Source: Rhinopithecus roxellana (Eukaryota; Chordata; Mammalia; Primates; Cercopithecidae). From it: 64,000 nucleotides of DNA. The stretch spans positions 51,856,260-51,920,259 of the forward strand of contig NC_044567.1 in the NCBI RefSeq assembly GCF_007565055.1, read 5' to 3'. Positions 32,152 to 44,547 of this stretch are shown one piece after another (within the stretch, counting starts at the first letter, position 1; every line of letters starts with the position of its first letter). The notes below the pieces were generated by a model. The model was not told where the DNA came from. It was given only the letters and a program-made list of their open reading frames with translations, and ran no database searches. The position numbers and the translations under genes are program-made.

Positions 32152-32322
32152 TTTTTTTTGGGATGGAGTCTCACTCTGTCGCCCAGGAGTGCAGAGGCGT
32201 GATCTCAGCTCACTGTAACCTCTGCCTCCCAGGTTCAAGTGATTCTCCTGCCTCAGCCTCCCGAGTAGCTGGGATTACAGGCGCCTGCTACCATGCCTGG
32301 CTAATTTTTGTATTTAGCCAGG
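32152..32322 (-). repeat. Truncated Alu ending in a palindrome
   Basis: Antisense Alu that stops inside TTTTTGTATTT. The cut coincides with the palindrome at 32308-32333. Confidence 0.9.
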
Positions 32323-32333
32323 GCTAAATACAA
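32308..32333. repeat. Near-perfect palindrome
   Basis: TTGTATTTAGCC and GGCTAAATACAA, 12-bp perfect arms with a 2-nt spacer (AG). Confidence 0.95.
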
Positions 32334-32948
32334 TACATGTTTGGGCTGAAGATAAAGGTTTGGAAACACATGACCCACCCGAAGTACATAAAGCCGGAGT
32401 TGGGCCGGAGACTGATTAGATGGTCTGGGTCAGAAGAGAAGAAGACGCAGGAAAACCACATCTACAGGGCAAGCAGGGGAAAGCCCACAGCAGCACAGAG
32501 GAAAAAAGAATGCTCAGAGCAGGGGGAACTGGAGAGTGTTTTTAGTTTCAAGAAGAAATTAGCAACACTGTCAAATGTCTCAGAGAACAGAATACAAGGA
32601 AGAATGCAAAATGCCCAATGGACTAAGGTTTAGGAAAGTGTCCATGTGTGTTCTCTGCCTAAGCAGTTTAGGAAGAAAGAAGCTGATAATCATAGGTTGG
32701 AAAGTGAATGAGAAGTTAAGAATTCACACAATTCCAAGGATAAATTATTATTTCAAGAAACTTGACTGTAAAGTGAAAGGAAGAGAGAAGGCAGTCGCTA
32801 AAGAAGATCCGGTGTCACCAGGATAAATGCAGACATATTCACAAACTGCTGAGGAGTCCCCAAAAGATTAAGAGACCGTAGAGGAAGTGAAGCTGGCAAT
32901 AAATGATGGGAGTAGGAGTAAAGGTTGGAGTAGAAAAAGAAGTGATCC

Positions 32949-33237
32949 GGCTGGGCACGGTGGCTCATGCCTATAATCCCAGCACTTTGGGAGGCCGAGG
33001 TGGGCAGATCACCTGAGGTCAGGAGTTCAAGACCAGCCTGGCCAGCATGGTGAAATCCCGTCTCCACTAAAAATACAAAATTACCCAGGCGTGGTGACAT
33101 GCACCTGTAATCCAAGCTACTCAGGAAGCTGAGACAGGAGAATCACTTGAACCCCGGAGGTGAAGTTGCAGTGAGCCACCGCACTTCAGCCTGGGCATTT
33201 TGAGCGAAACTCCGTCTCAAAAATAAATAAATAAATA
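32949..33237 (+). repeat. Alu
   Basis: Forward Alu with (AAAT)n tail. Target duplication AAAAAGAAGTGATC (32934) and AAAAAGAAGTCATC (33240). Confidence 0.95.
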
Positions 33238-33406
33238 GGAAAAAGAAGTCATCATGTGATCAGATTAGGGGGTAGGTCTATTCCCAGGCAGGATAAAAGT
33301 CACTTCATTCACCAGACAGTGGGGCAGAGGTGAAGGCAGGTGTAACCAAATATAAGTTTATAGTATTAGCAATAGAAAAGTGGAAGTACGAAATAAACAG
33401 GAAAGG

Positions 33407-34018
33407 GGCCAGGCACAGTGGCTCACATCTATAATCCCAGCATGTTGGGAGGCCAAGACAGGAGGATCGCTTGAGGCCAGGAATTCATAATCAACCTGGG
33501 CAAGACACTGAGACTCTATCTCTATAAAAAATAATAATAATAGGCCGGCCGTGGTGGCTCACATCTGTAATCCCAGCACTTTGGGAGGCCAAGGCGGGCA
33601 GATCATGAAGTCAGGAGATAGAGACCATCCTGGCTAACACGGTGAAACCCCGTCTCTACTAAAAAAAATACAAAAAATTAGCCAGGTGTGGTGGCGGGCA
33701 CTTGTAGTCCTAACTACTCGGGAGGCTGAGGCAGGAGAATGGCGTGAATCCAGAAAGCAGAGCTTGCAGTAAGCCGAGATCACGTCACTGCACTGCAGCC
33801 TGGGCGACAGAGCAAGATTCTGTCTCAAAAAAGTAAAAAATAATAAAAAAAAATTAGCTGGGCATGGTGGCACACACCCGTAGTCCCAGCTATGTGAGAG
33901 GACAGAGGATCACTTGAGTCCAGGAGGATGTAGTGAGCTATGATTGTGCCATAGCACACTCCAGTCTAGGCACCACAGTCTAGGCAAGTTCCTGTCTCAA
34001 AAATTAAAAAAATTAAAA
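33407..34018 (+). repeat. Old Alu interrupted by a younger Alu
   Basis: Forward J-like left half (33407-33540) and right half (33850-34018), split by the Alu at 33542. Confidence 0.88.
33542..33845 (+). repeat. Alu nested in the linker of an older Alu
   Basis: Forward full-length Alu inserted in the A-rich middle linker (AATAATAATA) of the older Alu. Confidence 0.92.
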
Positions 34019-34196
34019 AGGAAAGGGGAGATAGATTTACCCACAAGAAAAAAGTAAACTTTTGTTCCACACAAGGAATCTACAGGTTGTAAATTTTTCC
34101 TACAAGGACTTTGCACAAAATGGACAGCCCCACCTGGTAAGGCACAATCAGTAGGAAAAACTAGAAAGTTGTATATTGTTTAAATCCATGTACTTT

Positions 34197-34485
34197 TTTT
34201 TTTCTTGAGACAGAGTCTCACTCTGTCACCCAGGCTAGAGTGCAATGGCGTGATCTTGGCTCACTGCAACCGCCACCTCCCATGTTGAAGCAATTCTCCT
34301 GCCTCAGCCTCCTGAGTAGCTGGGACAACAGGAGCTACCACACCCAGCTAATTTTTGTATTTTTAGTAGAGATGGGGTTTCGCCATGTTGGCCAGCCTCA
34401 TCTCGCACTCCTGACCTCAGGTGATCCACCTGCCTTGGCCTCCCAAAGTGCTGAGATTACAAGCGTGAGCCACCATGCCCGGCAA
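34197..34485 (-). repeat. Alu
   Basis: Antisense. Perfect target duplication AAATCCATGTACTTT at 34182-34196 and 34486-34500. Confidence 0.96.
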
Positions 34486-34796
34486 AAATCCATGTACTTT
34501 AACAAGCACTTAGGAAGCACTAGCTATATTGTGGGTACTGGAAACACCAAAAGTGATTTCGACCAGGTCCTTGTCCCGAGAGGATCTGGGGCCTTGAAAG
34601 GCATATAACTCAACTTGAACATCTTGATACAAGACAGAAGAAAACTCTTCTTTAGCTGGAGTCAAGAGAACCCAACTTCCTCCACACTATTTTTATTCTC
34701 TTACTTTGGTTCTAACCTTAAGTGCCTCTTCTGAACATCTCTGAAAGAAGAGCTATCGGCCTATTCATGTAGTTGGCTAATTTTAAAAAGGAGGCT

Positions 34797-35090
34797 GGCT
34801 GGGCGCGGTGGCTCAGGCCTGTAATCCCAGCACTTTGTGAGGCCAAGGTGGGCGAATCACAAGGTCAGGAGAGCAAGACCAATCCCAGCTAACATGGTGA
34901 AACCTCGTCTCTACTAAAAATACAAAAATTAGCTGGGCGTGGTGGCGGGCGCCTGTAGTCCCAGCTACTCAGGAGGTTGAGGCAGGAGAATCACTTGAAC
35001 CTGACAGGCAGAGGTTGCAGTGAGCCAAGATTGCACCACTGCACTCCAGCCTGGGCAACAGAGCGAGACTCCATCTCAAAAAAAAAAAAA
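34797..35090 (+). repeat. Alu
   Basis: Forward full-length Alu ending in a 13-A tail. Confidence 0.95.
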
Positions 35091-35283
35091 GTTGCCATTC
35101 TGTTATCCCATAGTCTCCAAGTTTAGATGGAGAATGAAGTCTTATGCTAGGAATATACATATGTGGGGAAGGGGGTTATTACAGGAAAGAGCAGGTAGTG
35201 GCAAGATTCTCCAATGCTAACATACCTTAGACCTGCTCAGTCTAACAGAACAGGTTTGCCAAAGTCAGCCGACTAGGCTTTTA

Positions 35284-35320
<37 letters not shown>
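35284..35320. repeat. (CT)n(TA)n compound microsatellite
   Basis: About 12 CT units followed by about 6 TA units, directly before the T-run of a truncated Alu. Confidence 0.92.
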
Positions 35321-35321
<1 letters not shown>

Positions 35322-35533
35322 TTTTTTTGAGATGGAGTTTCACTCTTATCACCCAGACTAGTGTTGGGATTACAGGTGTGCATCACTACACCTGGTTAAT
35401 TTTGTATTTTTAGTACAGATGGGGTTTCACCATGTTGGCCAGGCTGGTCTTGAACTCCTGACCTCAGGTGAGATACGCCTGCCTCAGCCTCCCAAAGTGC
35501 TGGAATTACAGGCATAAGCCACCACGCCTGGCC
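35321..35533 (-). repeat. Internally deleted Alu
   Basis: Antisense. Jumps from CACCCAGACTA to GTGTTGGGATTACAGG, missing about 80 bp of one monomer. Confidence 0.9.
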
Positions 35534-37064
35534 ACTCTGACAGGTATTTAAACAAACAAACAAACAAAAAACATGTCCTAATATGGTCAGTTAGAAGTAC
35601 TCTCCTGCCAAACTAGAAAGCCCTAACCCTAAATAACAACTACATTCAGGGTTATATCAGAGGGTGGAAGGAAAGAGTTTGTAACAACATATACAAGCTA
35701 AAATACTTTTCTCTTAGGAATATATTTTTCATTCCTCATCCCTAAATAGACAGATATACATACATGGCATTTGATATTGCTATTAAAGGACTGAAAGTGG
35801 AACTAATTGTGAGGTGTAAAAAGAATTCTCCCTAAGGTGAAAACTGAAAAACTTTTCTCTCTTATCTACAAACCTCCTTCTGATCTTGAAAGAAAATGAT
35901 CAGTTCTTCACTCAGGGCTTGAACATTCCTTCCCAAACTCCCCTCACCCTCTTCTTAAAAGACAGACTTGGCAATTTAATCCTCAAAAACAGTGTCTAAC
36001 TGCTGTCCTACAGGGCTTGCTTGAAGCCTACTAGGGTCTCCTCTTCCACTTTCCCTAAAGGGGAGAAAAATGGGAGATGTAGGGCCAGTAGCGAGTAAGA
36101 ACATTTACCATTCCCTGTGGAAGAACCCTGTGATATGAGGCAGGAATGGCTAGCTAGCATGCAGGATTTTGTCAGCTTGATAGGTATGCTAGTATTTCTT
36201 GGGAGACTTAGCCCTGCTGAACAGGAAAATAACAGTGTTAATAACAGAATAAAATAAATTACCTATTCCAGGTAGGTTTGGTACAGTCATAGTTAGAGGC
36301 AAGAGAGTAGATAATGTGATTTCAACCTATGAAGTCCTAGATTCCTAAGTAATTTTAAAACACTTCTCCGCTTGTTCGCCTGCCCAAGGCAAATAATTTA
36401 AAGCAGATCAGTGGTTGTCATGAGTCTTCCCAAGAAGGGGAGAAAGGAGTAAAAGGGCCATGCTGGTTTGCAATGTAACTCCAAAACCAGCAAAAAACTA
36501 AGGCAGTAAAAAAATCCCCAAGGTTCTCACCCAATCTATTCTAATTTTAATTAACTGCTCTGTGCACCAAGGTAGTTCTGCAACAACAGACTTTACACAA
36601 AAGCATAGACAGCTACATCTTGGAATCAACACACTTATGGTACACCCATTGTATAACAGTTTACAAAAATCCTTTTAAAATACGTAAATAAAATGCCCCC
36701 AAACCTTAAAGAAATGCTTTTCTGACATGGCAAATCAGAAAAGGGCTGGAAAGCAAGCCTTACAGAATCATGTCCAGTTTGAGGGTGGTACATCTACTGT
36801 CACTAACATATTTCTGGAATGGTTAAAAGCATCTATCTATGTTGTTAGTGCATAAAGAAAAGTATCCCACGTTAAGAATCATTAGTACAGAATGGGCTTA
36901 GCTTCATCTTGTATATTATCATTAAAAAGCAATTAAAGTACAATTGCAATGGTTTTGAAAGGAAATTCTGTGAAAAGCCTATCAATAGGGCTTAGGCTAA
37001 GTCTCTCTAAAATAACTGATAAGTAATTACATATTTTGAGAAGTAAAAAAGAAAGTAGCTACTC

Positions 37065-37290
37065 TCTGCTGGAAGAATGCCTATTTGCCAGGCACCGAGA
37101 TAGGTACTTTTACCTAGTGTTATCGCATGTGATCCTCACAGTTCCGGCAAGGTAGATTACTTCTTCCCATTTTCAGGTAAGAAAAAAGGGTTCAGAGAAG
37201 TAAAGTAACTTGTTAAAGGTCACAGCTAGAGGATAGCAAAGCCAAGATTTGAACCTTGGTCACTTAGACCCTGAAGCCCACCCTCTTGAA
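37065..37290 (-). repeat. MIR
   Basis: Reverse: GCCAGGCACCGAGATAGGTAC, CCATTTTCAGGTAAG, GCCAAGATTTGAACCTTGG. Confidence 0.85.
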
Positions 37291-37542
37291 ATGTAGTCCT
37301 GATTTAATTTAAAAAATCAATCTGTCTACCCTGTGGCCTATCCCCTCTGAGCTTTTGCTTTCCATCTCTACAGGAACTTTCCTATCATCATACAGGTATG
37401 CTCCAGAATCTCCCAGGTGTTAAAAACTCTTCTTTGTCATAATGGAAGTACAAATTACGACCACCAAGTGTCACCACCACTGGAATGGCTAAAATGGAAA
37501 AGAGATACTAGCAAATGTTGATAAGGATAAAGAGCAACTGGA

Positions 37543-37834
37543 GCAGCCGGGCGCGGTGGCTCACACCTGTAATCCCAGGCGGGTAGATCACCTGAGGTCG
37601 GGAGTTCGAGACCAGCCTGGACAACATGGTGAAACCCTGTCTCTGCTAAAAATACAAACAATTAGCCGGGTGTGGTGGCACACGCCTGTAATCCCAGCTA
37701 CTCAGGAAGCTGAGGCAGGACAATCACTTGAACCTGGGAGGCAGAGGTTGCAGTGAGCCCAGATCGCACCATTGCACTCCTGCCTGGATGACAGAGCGAA
37801 ACTCTGTCTCAAAAAAAAAAAAAAAAAAAGGAAA
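37543..37834 (+). repeat. Alu with a short internal deletion
   Basis: Forward. Target duplication AAAGAGCAACTGGA at 37529-37542 and 37835-37848. About 20 bp are lost after TGTAATCCCAG. Confidence 0.95.
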
Positions 37835-37896
37835 AAAGAGCAACTGGAACTCTAATATTGCTGGTGGAAGTGTAAATCACTGCAACCAATTTGCAA

Positions 37897-37898
<2 letters not shown>

Positions 37899-37930
<32 letters not shown>
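37899..37930. repeat. (TG)n microsatellite, about 16 units
   Basis: TG run inside the L1M fragment, followed after a few bases by (CA)6, so the two can pair. Confidence 0.95.
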
Positions 37931-37931
<1 letters not shown>

Positions 37932-38436
37932 ATGCACACACACATCTCTTTCCATGGCTTTGCAATTCTACATCTAGGCATATACCCAACAGAAATTTAC
38001 AGTCACCGAAACAGTTTACAGGAATATCCATGGAAGCCCTACTGTAATAGCCTCAAGCTGGAAACAACTGAAGTGTCCATCAACAGTAGAATTATGATAT
38101 GTTCACAGAGCAATGAGAAAAAACAAACAACCGATACATGCAATAGTACAGACGAATCTTATGTTGAACAAAAGAAGCAGGCACAAATGAATACATGGGA
38201 AATGATTTGTTTTACATAAAATTCAAAAACAGGCAAACTATGGTGTTCAAAATCAGGATAGTGGTCATCCTGTGAGGCAGGATTATAGATGGAAGGCAGC
38301 CCAAGGGGCTTCTGATAACATTTTGTTTCCTAATCTGAATGCTGATTATGTAGATATGTTGACTTTGTAAAAATTCATCGAACTGTACACTTATAATTTG
38401 TATGCTTCTCTAGTTACACTTGAATTAAAAGTTTTT

Positions 38437-38757
38437 ATGTTTCTGTTTTGTTTTTTTTGTTTTTGTTTTTTTGAGACAGGGTCTCTCACTCTGTTGCTCA
38501 GGCTGGAGTACAGTGATGTGACCATGGCTCACTGTAGCCTGGACCTCCCAGGCTTACCTGATCCTCCTGCCACAGCATGCCGAGTCGCTGGGACTACAAC
38601 CGTGCACACCACCACACCTAATTTTTTGTATTTTTTTGTCGAGACGGGGTTTCGTCAAGCTGCCCAGGCTGATCTCGAACTCCTGGGCTCAAGCAACCCA
38701 CCCACCTCAGCCTCCCAAAGTGCTAGGATTACAGGCGTGGGCCCCTGCACCAGGTCT
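38437..38757 (-). repeat. Alu (old)
   Basis: Antisense, diverged. First of three successive antisense Alus. Confidence 0.92.
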
Positions 38758-38775
38758 ATATGACAGATTTTTTTT

Positions 38776-39078
38776 CTTTTTTTTTTTTTTCTTTTTTGAG
38801 ATGCAGTCTCACTCCATCACCACTGCTGGAGTGCAGTGGCGTGATCTCGGCTCACTGCAACCTCTGCCTGCTGGGTTCAAGCAGTTCTTGTGCCTTAGCC
38901 TCCCGAGTAGCTGGGATTACAGGCATGCACCACCACGCCCAGCTAATTTTTGTATTTTTAGTAGAGATGGGGTTTCACCATGTTGGGCAGGATGGTCTCG
39001 ATCTCCTGACCTTGTGATCCGCCCACTTTGGCCTCCCAAAGTGCTGGAATTACAGGAGCGAGCCACCGCGCCCAGCCA
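38776..39078 (-). repeat. Alu
   Basis: Antisense. Target duplication ATGACAGATTTTTTTT at 38760-38775 and 39079-39094. Confidence 0.95.
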
Positions 39079-39245
39079 ATGACAGATTTTTTTTAAAGCA
39101 ACTAGTCAAATATTTGTAATTTGTAAAAAAATAACCAAAAAATTTTTAAAAAACAATTTTGACCCCACATTCTCTCCCTCCCCAGTAAAGCTCATTTTCT
39201 GTGATCTCCTCTAAATCAAATTCCTCCAAATATTTGACTCTACTT

Positions 39246-39543
39246 TTTTTTTTTTTTTTTTGAGATGGAGTTTCACTCTTGTTGCCCAGGCTGGGGTGCA
39301 ATGGCACGATCTCGGCTCACTGAAACCTCTGCCTCCTGGGTTCAAGCAATTCTCCTGCCTCAACCTCCCCAGTCCCTGGGATTACAGGCATACACCACCA
39401 CGCCCGGCTAATTTTGCATTTTTAGTAGAGAGGGGGTTTCTCCATGTTGGTCAGACTGGTCTCAAACTCTCGACCTCAGGTGATCCGCCCACCTCGGTCT
39501 CCCAAAGTGCTGGGATTACAGGCGTGAGCCACCACGCCCGGCC
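39246..39543 (-). repeat. Alu
   Basis: Antisense. Target duplication GACTCTACTTT (39235) and GACTCCACTTT (39544). Confidence 0.95.
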
Positions 39544-39888
39544 GACTCCACTTTCTTAACCTCTAATTCACTCTTAAACTTTCTCCAATCTATCTTGAGC
39601 CAACCACTATTCCTAATTTCTTCAAGGTCACCAAGGAATTCCAAGTGGCCAGATCTAACTGACACTTCTCTATCCTCATCTTAATCTCTCAGCAATGCTG
39701 GACACAAGCGACTCTCCCCCTCTAAACATCTCTTAGCTTCTAGCATTCTGCACCCGTGGCTTTCCTCCTACCTCAAAGCCTTTTTGCTGCTTCTTAACCC
39801 TCCCTTTGTTCTTAAATGTTGTGAGTGTCCAGGCTGTCTTGGGCCTCCCTCTCCACCCATACCTCAGGTTGCTTTAAATACCTTTCTT

Positions 39889-40190
39889 GGCGGGGCGCAG
39901 TGGCTCATGCCTGTAATCCCAGCACTTTGGGAGGCCAAGGCGGGTGGATCACCTGAGGTCAGGAGTTCGAGACCAGCCTGGCCAACATGGTGAAACCCCA
40001 TCTCTACTAAAAATGCAAAAAATTTGCCAGGCGTGGTGGCAGGCACCTGTAGTCCCAGCTACTTGGGAGGCTGAGATAGGAGAATCACTTGAACCTGGAA
40101 CGCAGAGGTTGCAGTGAGCTGAGATCATGCCACTGCACTCCAGCCTGGGTGACAGAGCAAGACTCTCAAAAACAAAAGTAAAAAAAAAAA
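39889..40190 (+). repeat. Alu in L2
   Basis: Forward full-length Alu with an impure A-tail. Confidence 0.95.
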
Positions 40191-40410
40191 TTAAAAACAC
40201 TTTTCTTAAATCAAAGATTCATAAATTCCTACATTCATCTTCCCTGCCCCTGCTGATGGGCTAAATCATCATCTTTCATATATTAATCACATTTCCCTCC
40301 TTAGGCCCTTTAGATTTGTTGTTTGTTCCTTCTGCCTGGATTGGTCTCCCCAGAACTTCCTATGCTTAGCTCCTTCTTGACATCCAAACGTCAGCTTTAA
40401 TGTAATTTTC

Positions 40411-40579
40411 TTTTTTCTTTTTCTTTTTTTTTTGTGAGAGATAGGGTCTCTCTCCACACTGGAGTGCAGTGGCTCAATCACAGCTCACTGTAAGCTCAAA
40501 CTCCTGGACTCTTAAGGATCGTCCTGCCTCAGCCTCCCAAAGCTCTGGGATTACAGGCATAAGCTACCAGGCCCAGCCT
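40411..40579 (-). repeat. Internally deleted Alu in L2
   Basis: Antisense, about 170 bp. Target duplication TTTAATGTAATTTTC (40396) and TTTAATGTCATTTTC (40580). Confidence 0.9.
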
Positions 40580-40641
40580 TTTAATGTCATTTTCTAATTT
40601 CACCATAACATTTGGTATTAGCTGACATTATTTGCTTACTT

Positions 40642-40943
40642 TTTTTTTTTTTTTTTGAGACAGAGTCTTGCTCTGTCACCCAGGCTGGAGTGCAGTGGCC
40701 GGATCTCATCTCAGCTCACTGCAAGTCCACCTCCTGGGTTCACGCTATTCTCCTGCCTCAGCCTCCGGAGTAGCTGGGACTATAGGCGCCCGCCACCTCG
40801 CCCGGCTAGTTTTTTTGCATTTTTTAGTAGAGACGGGGTTTCACCGTGTTAGCCAGGATGGTCTCGATCTCCTGACCTCGTGATCCGCCTGTCTCGGCCT
40901 CCCAAAGTGCTGGGATTACAGGCTTGAGCCACCGCGCCCAGCC
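40642..40943 (-). repeat. AluYRa-like Alu in L2
   Basis: Antisense. Perfect target duplication TATTTGCTTACTT at 40629-40641 and 40944-40956. It has rc of CTAGCCGGGCGAGG and GATCCGGCCAC. Confidence 0.95.
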
Positions 40944-41274
40944 TATTTGCTTACTTATTAACTGTTTTCCCTAACTGGAATAGAAATCCCATGACGGCAG
41001 GGACTTTGTGCTCTACTGAATTTCCAGAGTCTAGAATGGCTTCTTGGTAGAACAGCCTCTTAACAGGTTTCCTAGCTTTAATTCTTGCCTCTATCCAACT
41101 ATTTCTCCACGAGGCATCATCCACTCCCCTCCTCCCCTCAAAACACACACTTAAAGCTCTTTAACGTTGCTTTTCCCTAGAAGTGATATTCCTTGGATGG
41201 ATTATCCAAGGCATCTACCCAGTGAAAGAAACCATGTTAACTCTTTGTACATAAAAATGTTTAAAAACTCTTCA

Positions 41275-41596
41275 GGCCGGGCGCGGTGGCTCAAGCCTGT
41301 AATCCCAGCACTTGGGGAGGCCAAGACGGGCGGATCACGAGGTCAGGAGATCGAGACCATCCTGGCTAACACGGTGAAACCCCGTCTACACTAAAAATAC
41401 AAAAAAACTAGCCGGGCGAGGTGGCGGGCGCCTGTAGTCCCAGCTACTCGGGAGGCTGAGGCAGGAGAATGGCGTAAACCCGGGAGGCGGAGCTTGCAGT
41501 GAGCTGAGATCTGGCCACTGCACTCCAGTCCGGGCGACAGAGCGAGACTCCGCCTCAAAAAAAATAAAAAATAAAAAATAAAAATAAATAAAAATA
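41275..41596 (+). repeat. AluYRa-like Alu
   Basis: Forward with an (AAATA)n-rich tail. Target duplication AAAACTCTTCA at 41264-41274 and 41597-41607. Confidence 0.95.
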
Positions 41597-41878
41597 AAAC
41601 TCTTCAAAAAAAAAGTTCTTTCATGGATCTTATTGCATTTTAGAATAAAAATAATCACTTCTTACATGGTTAAAGACCCTGACCACTTCTCCAATTCATA
41701 CCGTGCTACTTTTCTCACTTGCTAACTTCAAGCCATTGTGGGTATTTATACATACCGGGCTGGTGTGTATAAATGGGGGAGGACTCCTCATGTAGGTGAT
41801 ACCTGAGATGAGACCTGAAGGCTGAGAAAGGATTCTCTTTTACTGTGCCAAGCTAAAAAGTATAATTCTAAAATGATG

Positions 41879-42177
41879 GCTGGGCATGGTGGCTCACTCC
41901 TACAATCCCAGCACTCTGGGAAGCCAAGGCAGGCGGATCACGTGAGGTCAGGAGTTCAAGACCAGCCTAGACAACATGGTGAAACCCCATCTCTACTAAA
42001 AACACAAAAATTAGTGGTGTGGTGGCCGGCACCTGTAGTCCCAGCTACTCGGGAGGCTGAGGGAGAAGTATCGCTTGAACCCGCGAGGCAGAGGTTGCGG
42101 TGAGCCAAGATCGCGCCACTGCACTCCAGCCTGGGCGACAGAGTGAGACTCCCTCTCAAAAAAATAAATAAAATAAA
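41879..42177 (+). repeat. Alu
   Basis: Forward full-length Alu with an (AAAT)n tail. Confidence 0.94.
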
Positions 42178-42688
42178 ATGCCAATGACCTACATATTTCA
42201 TAGGCCCTACTGGCTGGAAAGCCCAAGGTCTCTCTCTTCTCTCTGGTCACCCAAAGCTCGGGTTTCTTACCACCCAAGGCCCTTGGTGGGACAGGCCCTG
42301 ACACAGCTGATTTATACCAACAACATAATTTTTTAAATCACAATGTCCTGAGAACTCACCTGAAATTTAAAATCATCTCTTAGCTTGGAAGGCTGCTTAC
42401 TTTTAAAAATAAATTAGTCTGGCAAGCAACTTGAAATCCTTTGAAACTGTTTACTAGAATTTTGCAGTAAACCTGCCTGAGGTATCCATCTTGACTTGTA
42501 AAGATTTAAAATGCTGGTGACAACACAATGAGCATAAAATAGGGCAACTGTTGCATTTGTAAGTAAGCAGCCTGCTGAGTAAACCATACTACTAACTGGT
42601 CTCATGTGCTGGGGGTGGGACAATGAAGCATGTTCTCTGTGATAGTGAGATTATTTTTGAGATATTTATTTTAGAATAAATAATTCAG

Positions 42689-42992
42689 TGGACAGGTGCA
42701 GTGGCTCACATCTGTAATCCCAGCACTTTGGTAGGCCAAGGTGGGCGGATCACCTGAGACCAGGAGTTCAAGACCAGTCTGACCAACATGGTGAAACCCC
42801 ATGTCTACTAAAAATACAGAAAGTTAGCTGGGTGTACTGGCGTGCACCTGTAGTCCCAGCTACTCAGAAGGCTAAGGCAGGATAACTGCTTGAACCCAGG
42901 AGGCAGAGGTTGCAGTGAGCCGAGATCACATCACTGTACTCCAGCCTGGTGACAGAACGAGACTCCATCTCAAAAAAAAAAAGAAAAGAAAA
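42689..42992 (+). repeat. Alu
   Basis: Forward. Target duplication ATAATTCAG (42680) and AGAATTCAG (about 42993). Confidence 0.93.
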
Positions 42993-43329
42993 AAGAATTC
43001 AGAATAGCTAAGTCACAGAGAAGACATGTATATGGTAGAACTTTAGAACCCAAGGCCTGAATTAGGATAAACAGCCCTGCTGAAATGGTGCATGGGCTGG
43101 ACATAAACAAGGAATATTTCACAGGCCAGAACTCAGGGGAAGAAAACATTTCCAAAGCTTTAAATACTAATAAGACATTTTCTATCCTCCAAGGCAGTCC
43201 TTTGGATATGGGTAATGGATACATGCATATTTCCTAGGTAAGAATTTTACTTTAGGGCTAAAGTTTAAGAAGACAGAACAGTTGGAGAGAAAGGTGGGGG
43301 GGGGAAGGCTGTTCCCAAATATGTTTTAC

Positions 43330-43565
43330 TTTGGCTTTAAAATCAGTCAGACCTGACTTTAAATCCTGGCTCTAACATTGAATAAACGAATGAGCTTGAG
43401 AAAGTTGCCACTATGAGCTTCAGAGTAACAGGAACAAATTTCCTACACCTCACAGGCTGGACATAGAGGTGATGCTCAGTATAAAGGGGGATCATATCTT
43501 CACTGGACTTTTCAATCTTACATCAAGAGCAGAGGGCAGTAATAGACATTCAGTAAATAGCCGTC
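43330..43565 (+). repeat. MIR
   Basis: Forward: CAGACCTGACTTTAAATCC, GAGCTTGAGAAAGTTGCC, GGTGATGCTCAGTATAAAG. Confidence 0.7.
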
Positions 43566-43849
43566 ATTATAATAAGGCATGGGCTCATGAGGATTAAACG
43601 TTTGCCTTTGCCTCTCTCCAAACCAGCTTCCAGAGCCTCCATTCACACTGAGATGTCAGTAACATCAAAGACAACAAGGACTGGAGTCTCCTCTTTCCTT
43701 CAGTTCCCAAGTCATACTTTAATATAAAGGATTGAAGCTTTAGACATGACATAATCTTCTGTGCTATTATTGCAGATGGCAGACAAGGGGAAAATTGGGG
43801 GAGTTATTCAGAACTTGGGGTTCCTGAAGTCCTTTCTCAGAAGATAACA

Positions 43850-43970
43850 AAGTATAACATTACAAGACACCTAAAATGTGCCAAGTTAGTTGTTATGTTT
43901 GCATATGTTGTCTTATTTAACACAATAATCCTACAAAACTCAGAATTAAAATGGTCTGATTTTTGTAGGA
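43850..43970 (-). repeat. MIR fragment
   Basis: Reverse: CCTAAAATGTGCCAAGTTAG, TCTTATTTAACACAATAATCC. Confidence 0.6.
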
Positions 43971-44257
43971 TTCAAAAGTACCTTAAGCACCTTGTAAAAA
44001 GTATAATACATAGAAAAGCCATTCCTGGGACTATAGAACTTTAATTTATACATCCCATAAATCATCTGCATTTCTAGTTTCTACAAGTTCAGGGTACCAG
44101 TGATACAGACCCCCAACCTTCTAAAGATAAAGTCTTTGATATTTAAGGTGTATTTCAGTTTCTCTTCTTACTCACCTTTGCTCCAGTTGAGGAGGGGTTT
44201 CTGACTTAATTGTCTCAACTGCAACTAATGCTCTATTTCATTGATTCATTTATTAAG

Positions 44258-44520
44258 ACAAGTCTCTGTCACCCAGTCTGGAGTGCAGTGGCACCATCAT
44301 AGCAAACTGCAGCACTGAGCGATCGTCCCACCTCAGCATCCTGAGGAGCTAGGACTACAAGTGCCCACCACCTTGTCCAGCTAATTTTTTACTTTTTTTG
44401 TAGAGACAGGATCTCACTATGTTACCCAGACTGGTCTTTGAACTCCTAGCCTCAAGCAATCCTCCTACCTGGGCCTCCCAAAGTGCTGGGATTACAGGCA
44501 ATGAGCCAGTGCACCTGGCC
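44258..44520 (-). repeat. Alu (old, J-like)
   Basis: Antisense diverged Alu from AAGACAAGTCTCTGTCACC to GTGCACCTGGCC. Confidence 0.9.
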
Positions 44521-44547
44521 TACCTTCCTTTTAATAAGTGTTGTCAG

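Larger units (their letters stand above)
37430..38430 (+). repeat. Old L1 (L1M-type) 3' end, interrupted
   Basis: ATATACCCAACAGAAAT, GGAAACAACTGAAGTGTCC and GAACTGTACACTTATAA are typical of the end of mammalian L1M elements. It is broken by the Alu at 37543 and a (TG)n run. No intact ORF2 is present. Confidence 0.7.
39545..41040 (+). mobile_element. Long L2 (CR1-group LINE) relic, split by three Alus
   Basis: Remnants of the L2 reverse transcriptase at 39600-39880 (ACTGACACTTCTCTATCCTC, then CAATGCTGGACACAAG, the decayed equivalent of the FDTVDH motif) lead on to the L2 3' region at 40210-40400 and 40585-40640 (CCTTCTGCCTGGATTGGTC). The end is at 40960-41040 (CCATGACGGCAGGGAC). Alus at 39889, 40411 and 40642 interrupt it. 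No reading frame survives. Confidence 0.7.

Noticed and set aside
32337..32633. 98-codon basic open frame on +
   Set aside because: No match to any family I know, no splice context and it begins beside a truncated Alu. Chance frame.
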